Origin: Pseudobdellovibrionaceae bacterium
Lineage (GTDB): Bacteria; Bdellovibrionota; Bdellovibrionia; Bdellovibrionales; Bdellovibrionaceae
Assembly (NCBI GenBank): GCA_947374445.1
Contig: CANCBY010000022.1
Location: 1 to 20,745 of the forward strand
Direction: 5' to 3'
Length of the DNA stretch: 20,745 nt
The notes under the pieces are model-generated. The model worked only from the letters and a program-made list of their open reading frames with translations, was not told the DNA's origin and made no database searches. Numbering within the stretch: position 1 is the stretch's first letter; each line of letters begins with the position of its first letter. The position numbers and the translations under genes are program-made. Below are positions 7,449 to 13,505 of the stretch, piece after piece.

Positions 7449-8192
7449 ATGAATAAAGTTGCAGACGGAAATACGGCAGTTGGTGTTAACCAAGCCATCA
7501 TTAATTATTTGCTTGCTCAAGCGCTAACAGAAAAAAAGGCCTCTCGCCTTTCTCATCTAACTAGTGCTTTAGATTTACCCTGTGGCCAGGGGCATTTTAT
7601 GTTGGCGCTTAAGAGTCAATTTCCAAACTTGCAAGTCAAAGGCAAGGATCTTTATGCGACTCCGCTTTTAGAGGCAAAGCCCTACTTTTCTCAAGAGGGT
7701 GTAGATCAGTGGTCATCTCATAAAGGAGAAAAGTTTGATCTCATCACATGCATCAGTGGTGTGATGGTTTTTGATAACATTGTTTCGTTTTTTGAACAGT
7801 GTGCAAGCCATCTCAATGCGGATGGAACATTTATTGTCACCAACGACAACGTCTTAACAATTCGAGACAGAATCTCTTGGTTGCTGTGGGGTCGCTTGCG
7901 TCGCTTCAAAAAATTCTACGACATGAACGAAGGCAACTGGAACGTTGTTTTGATACAAGCGCTGGTTAGATTTTACATAAAGAACGGGATTGAAATTCAA
8001 AAGATCGAGTATGTGACTGTCCGCTGGGAGGACTTGTTGTTTGCTCCGCTGGCTGTTCTTCTTTACCCACTGCAGTTGGTGACTTTGAGGCGCGCTCCTT
8101 CGGAAATTCCATTTTCACTGCGGCTACAGATGTGCTCTTTGAAGAGTTTGTTTGCTCGTCATTATATTATTTATGGAAAGAAAAGATCCTAG
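7449..8192 (+). CDS. Class I SAM-dependent methyltransferase
   Basis: The 247-residue protein has a Rossmann methyltransferase fold. Motif I is ALDLPCGQGHF (40-50), the acidic ribose-binding position is in GKDLYATP (about 71-78), motif II is FDLITCISGVMVFD and motif III is HLNADGTFIVTND. The substrate cannot be told. The C-terminal third carries a hydrophobic stretch LLFAPLAVLLYPLQLVTL that suggests contact with a membrane or lipid, as in lipid/quinone methyltransferases. The ATG at 7449 has no ribosome binding site and lies 15 bases past the stem of the preceding terminator, so translation may be leaderless or the real transcript may read through. Its stop abuts the start of trmO, so the two are co-expressed. 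Confidence 0.8.
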   Translation: MNKVADGNTAVGVNQAIINYLLAQALTEKKASRLSHLTSALDLPCGQGHFMLALKSQFPNLQVKGKDLYATPLLEAKPYFSQEGVDQWSSHKGEKFDLITCISGVMVFDNIVSFFEQCASHLNADGTFIVTNDNVLTIRDRISWLLWGRLRRFKKFYDMNEGNWNVVLIQALVRFYIKNGIEIQKIEYVTVRWEDLLFAPLAVLLYPLQLVTLRRAPSEIPFSLRLQMCSLKSLFARHYIIYGKKRS

Positions 8193-8921
8193 GTGAACCT
8201 CATTCAACTGCAGCCGATTGGTTATATTGAATCTTGCTATCCCGATAAGTTTGGGGTTCCCAGGCAGCCAGGACTAGCGCCGAGCTCTCGCGCAAAGTTA
8301 AAAATTTCTCGGGATTGGCAGCCAGAACAGGCCTTAGAAGGTCTTGAGAAATTCAGTCACATCTGGCTGATTTTTGTTTTCCATAAAAATTCAAATGCCC
8401 GCTATCACGCCAAGGTTCATCCGCCACGTTTGCAAGGTGAGAGTATTGGATTGTTTGCAACACGCTCTCCTCACCGGCCAAATCCTGTGGGGCTTTCGTT
8501 GGTGGAGTTAGATTCTATCGAGGGGGATACAATTTACGTGAAGGGGATTGATCTCGTGGATGGAACGCCCATTCTCGATTTGAAGCCGTACTTACCCGAC
8601 GTCGAATCTAAGCCTCAAGCTTTGGCAGGTTGGGCTGGAGAGGCGGCGACAGAGGCAGAGCGAAAAATCGAAGTTGTTTTTACTTCGGAACAGACGGACC
8701 TGATAAATACTTGGTCTCGTCAAATTCAGCAGCCTCAGCTGAAGGAGTTGATCGAAGAAACATTGAGATTAGACCCTCGGCCTTTGGTTTATCGTGGCTT
8801 TGAGGGTCAGGATTTAGCTCCTTACCGCACTCAACATGCGGTCCGGTTTTTCAATGGAGATGTTCACTTTGAATTTGCGAGCTCTCATCGGATTAAAATT
8901 CTTGAGATAAGGCTCACCTAA
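8193..8921 (+). CDS. trmO: tRNA (N6-threonylcarbamoyladenosine37-N6)-methyltransferase TrmO
   Basis: TrmO (formerly YaeB/TsaA, UPF0066) uses SAM to N6-methylate t6A at position 37 of threonine tRNA, which improves decoding. The 242-residue length equals the bacterial norm. Family marks are the N-terminal IQLQPIGYIES, GVPRQPGL, a FSHIWLIFVFH strand, the SAM-binding RSPHRPNPVGLS and DGTPILDLKPYLP. The C-terminal half has the short PLVYRG region of full-length bacterial members. The start is a GTG directly after the TAG of the methyltransferase, zero bases apart. A GGAAAG sits 12 bases upstream inside the previous gene, so translation probably depends on coupling. Confidence 0.93.
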   Translation: MNLIQLQPIGYIESCYPDKFGVPRQPGLAPSSRAKLKISRDWQPEQALEGLEKFSHIWLIFVFHKNSNARYHAKVHPPRLQGESIGLFATRSPHRPNPVGLSLVELDSIEGDTIYVKGIDLVDGTPILDLKPYLPDVESKPQALAGWAGEAATEAERKIEVVFTSEQTDLINTWSRQIQQPQLKELIEETLRLDPRPLVYRGFEGQDLAPYRTQHAVRFFNGDVHFEFASSHRIKILEIRLT

Positions 8922-8970
8922 ACTTTTTGCGATTAGTTACGGTGATAGGCTGGCTTCTGTTTTAGCTAAA

Positions 8971-9378
8971 TTAGTAGCCGCAAACTAAGTCAGCAATTTT
9001 AACTTTTGCTTTTGTTGAGATACTGTCTAGCACGTTGTAATCAACTTTTTCTTGGTTTCCGAGGAGCAAAGCCAGCGCTTTAAAGTTGTCTCTCAGAGAA
9101 GAGTAGATCTCTTTATATCTTAGTACACATTGTCGGTTTTCGGTCGATTCTGTAAAGTAACAAGCAGCTCTAAATTCTTTTGCTCCAATATCAATCATTG
9201 CAACTTCAGCCCCGAACTGGTTGCTAGAAATTTTTTGGTCTTTAAAGTCATTGGCTGTCTCAACCAGGCTAACTGTAGCTTCACGGTAGGCAAATTTGCA
9301 GTCCGAGTTGAAGTTGGCTTTGGCCGCTAAGGGGCTAAGCATAAGTGCGATAGTGAGGAGTGATTTCATAATTTTCAT
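8971..9378 (-). CDS. Small exported four-cysteine protein of unknown function
   Basis: Not recognised. The 135-residue precursor has a clear Sec signal peptide (Lys-rich start, hydrophobic core, cleavage after AAKA at residue 21). The mature part of about 114 residues is mostly helical in appearance and has four cysteines (27, 73, 84, 133), which in the periplasm could form two disulfides. The ATG at 9378 has AAAGGA with a nine-base spacer; the next Met at residue 4 would be too far from it. It is a single gene convergent with trmO; no terminator could be identified in the 49 bases between them. Confidence 0.7.
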   Translation of the reverse strand: MKIMKSLLTIALMLSPLAAKANFNSDCKFAYREATVSLVETANDFKDQKISSNQFGAEVAMIDIGAKEFRAACYFTESTENRQCVLRYKEIYSSLRDNFKALALLLGNQEKVDYNVLDSISTKAKVKIADLVCGY

Positions 9379-9472
9379 GATTGTTATCCTTTGGTTTTCT
9401 CAGGTTTTGCTAAGAGGGTGAGGCTTTTAAAAATGCGTTCGGGGTGGATTATACACGAAACTTTGAATTTCG

Positions 9473-9859
9473 ATGAGCGCCAAAGTGCCATTGAATAGAT
9501 TTCGGAGAGTGATCAGGTCTTTGACGGCTTCGGCCCTCTGTACGGCTATTCGAGAGGCCTTGAAAGAATACGATGGTGAAGCACAAGCTGTCGCTGCTGT
9601 TGGTATGGCTCGCGCTAAAGCTTATGAGGCCGGAATTAAAGCCATGGGTGCTGAAATATTTGGACAAATTCAAGTCGTAGAGCTGATTGGCGAAAAAAAT
9701 ATTCGAGTAACACCTGATTTTTTAATTCAAGGAGGTAGCTCTCAGGCCGACAGTGGTGCCTTGATGATTCAGGCGTTGCTTGCAGGAATTATTAAAAATA
9801 ATCCAAATATTCTGAGCAAAAAAGACAAAGAAATAAACGAGGCAAACTCTGTAGTTTAG
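9473..9859 (+). pseudogene. Remnant of a flotillin/SPFH-family gene (C-terminal end only)
   Basis: The 128-residue frame matches only the tail of flotillin-like membrane scaffold proteins. From about residue 28 it reads as the end of the Ala/Glu coiled coil (GEAQAVAAVGMARAKAYEAG), then IKAMGAEIFGQIQVVELIGE, then VTPDFLIQGG and a Gly/Ala-rich tail, in the family's normal order. The N-terminal hydrophobic hairpin, the SPFH/Band 7 domain and most of the coiled coil are absent, and an in-frame stop at 9464-9466 closes the upstream side. Neither of the other two frames between 9379 and 9472 carries SPFH-like sequence. The ATG at 9473 has no ribosome binding site. It is most simply a decayed copy whose 5' part was deleted; an expressed small protein is possible but less likely. 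Confidence 0.55.
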
Positions 9860-9952
9860 AGTTGCAGAGGGCTGGGTCCAGTTTACAAAGGGCTTTATAA
9901 TCAAGAGTCTTTTTTGTTGTCTGGACCTGGTCGATTCAATTAGCCTTAGTCT

Positions 9953-10750
9953 ATGCGCAGAAAACCTTGGCCAATAATTATGTTAGCAATTCTTCATATA
10001 TTTGCGCCTATCGGGAACCTCTTTTTTAATGCTTTTCGGATCGGGGTAAGTCCCACTTATCTTTGGAATTACTGGATTTACGTGCTGCCGAAGTATCATT
10101 TATTGATCAATGTTTTTTTTCCGGCCATTGCAGGACTTCTTATCTACATTTGTCGTAAGTGGAGCTACTGGACTTATATTTTTACCATTTGCATTATCTT
10201 CTCGGTCAGCATGGGCGATTTGTTTTTTATGCATGATCACGTAAGTTACTTCAGCGTTGCTCTGAGGTGCGTGACCTTTGCAGCAAATATTTTGATTGTT
10301 TCTTACGTCGTTGTTCCATCGATTCGAAATATCTATCTTGATCCACGCCTAAGATGGTGGGAGGCCGCTCCTCGTTATATGTTTGTAACGGATGTTTCAT
10401 TCAATGACTCGGCAGGGATGAGTATTAATATTTCGCAAGGGGGACTTTTTTTAACCTCTCGTAAGAAGCTTGAAGAATCAGATATGTTGCAGCTCAGTTG
10501 GAGTATTTATGGATACACCTATAACGCCGTTGGAAAAGTTGTGTATAAAAGCCCTCGGTCAGCTTCTGAAGGCTATGGCGTGCAATTTCAACACACACCT
10601 GAATCAAAAAAGGATCTAAAGAAGTTAATTAAGATTCTGCATGCAGAAAAGCAGCTTGATGGCAACAGGCTTCCCCGACCAGACGACAGCTTTTTGACTT
10701 GGGCGAGCAGGCTTTTAAAAACTGGTAAAGGCTTATTTCCCAAGGTTTAA
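9953..10750 (+). CDS. Membrane protein with C-terminal PilZ-like domain
   Basis: The 265-residue protein has four probable membrane helices in residues 7-125, with aromatic-rich loops, followed by a cytoplasmic domain of about 135-232. That domain has the PilZ beta-barrel hallmark SINISQGGLFLTS (157-169, the D/NxSxxG motif), a KVVYKSP strand and the GYGVQFQ strand. PilZ domains bind cyclic di-GMP through an RxxxR motif before the barrel plus D/NxSxxG. Here the region before the barrel has arginines (PRLRWWEAAPRY) but no RxxxR spacing, so nucleotide binding is uncertain. No good ribosome binding site precedes the ATG. The last 18 bases overlap the end of the convergent acyltransferase gene. 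A role in membrane-linked c-di-GMP signalling is inference from the fold only. Confidence 0.75.
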   Translation: MRRKPWPIIMLAILHIFAPIGNLFFNAFRIGVSPTYLWNYWIYVLPKYHLLINVFFPAIAGLLIYICRKWSYWTYIFTICIIFSVSMGDLFFMHDHVSYFSVALRCVTFAANILIVSYVVVPSIRNIYLDPRLRWWEAAPRYMFVTDVSFNDSAGMSINISQGGLFLTSRKKLEESDMLQLSWSIYGYTYNAVGKVVYKSPRSASEGYGVQFQHTPESKKDLKKLIKILHAEKQLDGNRLPRPDDSFLTWASRLLKTGKGLFPKV

Positions 10751-12088
10751 AACATCTGCGCAATATTTTATAGTTTGAACACGAGTCATCGAATTTAAAT
10801 AGGGTTCAGAAACAACACCTAAAAATTCAGTGTTGTGCTTTCGGGTCATTCGAACCCAATGCATGCGAATCATTTGGTCCAGAGCAGCAGGGCCGCTTAC
10901 TTTGATAATTTCACGAAGCTCTTGATCTTCAATCGGCTTTGAAAGAAAAGCTCGAAGAACTTTGGAAGATTCGGAAGTTGAATCAAAACTCAGGTCGTAT
11001 TCAAAGTTATCTGGCATTGTCATTAGCTGAAGTCGCACGTTGAAGCCAGCATTCAAAAGTTCTTTTATAATTTTTTCTGAAAAATTTGGCTTAAGCGGAT
11101 TGGTTTCGTCAAAACCTAGGCTGATCATTCCCTGCGGGAACAAAAATAGATTGGGACTTCGCTCTGCTTTAAGCACATCAATCAATTTTTTGACAGGTTC
11201 GTGCTCTCGTCCCAAAAGAATGACATCTTTTTGTTTATCGATTTGTTTAAGTATGCCCCTGAAAAACGGATGCATAGCAATGCTGAAGATTCCTTCTCCC
11301 TTTAAATTTAAGGCACCAAATGTGATATAAGATCCAAGATTTAATTTGCTGAGCACAATAGCGTCGTATTTAGCGGAGACATGGTTTGAGATAATTAGAT
11401 TGATCTCGTCAGGTTTGTTCGCAGCATTGATCTTGCGGTCCCCTTCAAACTTGACGTTAATACTGTCGAGTTTTGCAATTTTTGAAAAATACTCATCCGC
11501 TGCTGACGTTAGTGGTGTGCCGCGATTGTCATCAGTAAACGGAAAAAGAGTATAAAACGACAATTTAGCAAAAGGTCGTGCTAAGCGGAGTCCACGGTAT
11601 ATTTGTTTCATCAAGTATATGAGCTTTTGAAACCAGGAATGATCTTTATCGGAGCCTAATAGCTGCTGAATGCTTTGATTGTATGAGTAAAAAGCATTGA
11701 AGCGCTTAAAATCCTTACCTGTTCCGTAGTATTTTTTGCTTTCTTGAAACTCGAGATGTTTTTGCTTGAGTAAAGCCAGCACAGCCTCGGCCTGAGGCTT
11801 TTTCCATCGTTCAGAGCTAACATTGTCTTCGAGTTGCTTTTGGATCTCGTTGTAACTTTGGTCGACATAAGTCGACATTCTTTCGGTGATTGCTATGTCT
11901 AGTTGAGACAAGTACACCTTTTCAATTTCAAGAGACTCAGATGTGCTTCGTAACGGCGAGGAGTCTTCAACATAGAACAGCTCAATTTTTTTTAACAACA
12001 GTTCAAGTTGTTCGTCAGTTACTGACAGCGTTGAGGCCTTTGCGGCATGAGCCAAAATAAGAATAATAACAAGTAACAAATTTTTCAT
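10733..12088 (-). CDS. Exported PlsC-like acyltransferase, divergent
   Basis: The 451-residue protein starts with a signal peptide (cleavage near HAAKA, residue 18) and a helical region to about 200. The C-terminal half resembles lysophospholipid/glycerolipid acyltransferases: LIISNHVSAKYDA at 232-243 stands where motif I is expected, a Gly-Arg motif (LLGREHEP) follows, and FPQGMIS at 317-323 takes the place of FPEGTRS. Motif I has His236 and Asp242, one residue further apart than the classical HX4D, and Gln replaces Glu in motif III, so activity is not assured. PlsC enzymes normally face the cytoplasm, so the signal peptide is unusual. Its ATG overlaps the stop of the phospholipase D-like gene by four bases, so the two are translationally coupled and probably act on the same lipids. 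Confidence 0.65.
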   Translation of the reverse strand: MKNLLLVIILILAHAAKASTLSVTDEQLELLLKKIELFYVEDSSPLRSTSESLEIEKVYLSQLDIAITERMSTYVDQSYNEIQKQLEDNVSSERWKKPQAEAVLALLKQKHLEFQESKKYYGTGKDFKRFNAFYSYNQSIQQLLGSDKDHSWFQKLIYLMKQIYRGLRLARPFAKLSFYTLFPFTDDNRGTPLTSAADEYFSKIAKLDSINVKFEGDRKINAANKPDEINLIISNHVSAKYDAIVLSKLNLGSYITFGALNLKGEGIFSIAMHPFFRGILKQIDKQKDVILLGREHEPVKKLIDVLKAERSPNLFLFPQGMISLGFDETNPLKPNFSEKIIKELLNAGFNVRLQLMTMPDNFEYDLSFDSTSESSKVLRAFLSKPIEDQELREIIKVSGPAALDQMIRMHWVRMTRKHNTEFLGVVSEPYLNSMTRVQTIKYCADVLNLGK

Positions 12089-13332
12089 TTTGTAGACACC
12101 AGAGTGAATGATTTAATTTGAATAAAAAAGTAAGACATTAGTTCGACTAAATCAAAAAACGATGAATATATTTTTTGTTTAAGTGTAACGTCTGGCACAT
12201 TTCGACTAGATACCCAAAGCTCCTCAAAACTGTTTTGGCTCCAACGAGCTAACTCCTGATCTTTGATTAAAAAAGCAAGGTCGACATTGCCTTTAAAGCT
12301 GCGATTAACAAAATCAGCGCTTCCGCCAAAGACAGTTGTATCAAACAATGCGAAGCGCGAATGATTGTACATATTCGCATTTGCAAATTCACGCACATCA
12401 ATTCCAACCTTTTGGAGATAGTCTTTGTACGAGATATTTTTTTCGATATTAATTTTTTGTCCCGCTAACCAGACACTCATTTTTGATTGGCATAGGACAA
12501 CGCGAATGTCGATTTCAGGATGAGATAATTTTTTATCAACCAAAGCATCTAGAATTTTTTTATCGGCGGCCTCGTAAACCGATATCAAGATTTGTTTTTT
12601 TGAATTTTGAATTTGGCTTAATATCACTTGTCGTATATCTGGCTGAGAAGTCCCTGGCCCTAGTATAGATATTGAGTCTCGTCCTGCCTGCTCGAGAAAA
12701 ATTTGTGCATTTTCAAAATCAGAGCGCTTCCAACCTTTTTGGGCATTGTTGTAGTCCGACAAAAATAGATTTTTAAGCTCTGACCCAATGGATTTAACGG
12801 GACCGAAATATCCAACCTCAACATTTTTGGAGTTTCGAGTTACATTGGCGCTTCCAAGATAGAAGTATTTATTGTCTATGATAATGAGCTTTCGATGAAG
12901 TGCGGCTCTAGGATAGCCTCTTGCTAGCGATAAGGCTTGATTGTCAGACACAACATATTCAATGCCCATGCTTTCAAGCTCGGTGGTCACAGTTTGCCAC
13001 ATTTTTGTATACTCGATAGATTTGTTGCGATTACGTCCGTCCATGATCACTCGGATTTTGACACCCTCTTTGATTCGCTGTCGTAGAGAGGCAAAAATCT
13101 CGGGGCTTGGGTCCATCGACATCTCGATATCAAGAGTGTCTTTAGCAAGAGCAATGGCTTTTAGGAGATCGTCTTTGATTGAATCGCCCAAATAGACGTA
13201 GCCGGTTTCGATGTTTTGGGGGCCAGTCGCCAAAACTTTCGCGCACAGAGGTCCTTGAGCCAATGAGAGCTGAGCTGTCAATAGCGTAGACAGGAGACAT
13301 AAATTTGCAGTCATTTTGATCGCTAAACGCAC
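12085..13332 (-). CDS. Exported phospholipase D-family protein (two HKD domains, second altered)
   Basis: The 415-residue protein has a signal peptide ending LSLA near residue 25 and two PLD half-domains. The first catalytic motif is canonical: H146-x-K148-x4-D153 followed by the downstream GSANVTRNS. The second is H324-x-R326-x4-D331 followed by GGSADF, with Arg for the usual Lys. PLD enzymes form one active site from both motifs, so the change may lower or alter activity. Substrates in the family range from phospholipids (phospholipase D, cardiolipin synthase) to DNA (Nuc endonuclease); export and the coupled acyltransferase favour lipids. The start is a GTG at 13332 with TAGGG six bases upstream; an ATG at 13314 in the same frame lacks a ribosome binding site and would shorten the n-region of the signal peptide. 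Confidence 0.85.
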   Translation of the reverse strand: MRLAIKMTANLCLLSTLLTAQLSLAQGPLCAKVLATGPQNIETGYVYLGDSIKDDLLKAIALAKDTLDIEMSMDPSPEIFASLRQRIKEGVKIRVIMDGRNRNKSIEYTKMWQTVTTELESMGIEYVVSDNQALSLARGYPRAALHRKLIIIDNKYFYLGSANVTRNSKNVEVGYFGPVKSIGSELKNLFLSDYNNAQKGWKRSDFENAQIFLEQAGRDSISILGPGTSQPDIRQVILSQIQNSKKQILISVYEAADKKILDALVDKKLSHPEIDIRVVLCQSKMSVWLAGQKINIEKNISYKDYLQKVGIDVREFANANMYNHSRFALFDTTVFGGSADFVNRSFKGNVDLAFLIKDQELARWSQNSFEELWVSSRNVPDVTLKQKIYSSFFDLVELMSYFFIQIKSFTLVSTK

Positions 13333-13494
13333 AACTTGCCCTACATTTCGTTCCTAATATGTTTATTTTGAACTGCGCCATTGCTTCGCAAAAAAGACGC
13401 CAAGATTTTATTCGACTATTTGTTCGACGCTAGCAATTAGTAGATGAAGTGGTTGCAAGATCGAGTCATGCTGAGAGCTGTTTCAACATTTTGT

Positions 13495-13498
13495 GGGG
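13495..13498 (+). promoter_or_regulatory. Ribosome binding site deciding the S9 peptidase start
   Basis: GGGG with a seven-base spacer before the ATG at 13506. A GTG at 13449 is also in frame but gives an N-terminus unlike a signal peptide and has no such site. Confidence 0.6.
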
Positions 13499-13505
13499 TG
13501 CGAGC

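Noticed and set aside
9875..9927. Inverted repeat GGTCCAG ... CTGGACC between the flotillin remnant and the PilZ gene
   Set aside because: Seven-base arms 39 bases apart with no stronger stem between; likely chance or a weak 3' structure.
13416..13436. Repeated TTCGAC in the gap between the phospholipase D and S9 genes
   Set aside because: Two six-base copies with no promoter elements at fitting distances; no support for an operator.
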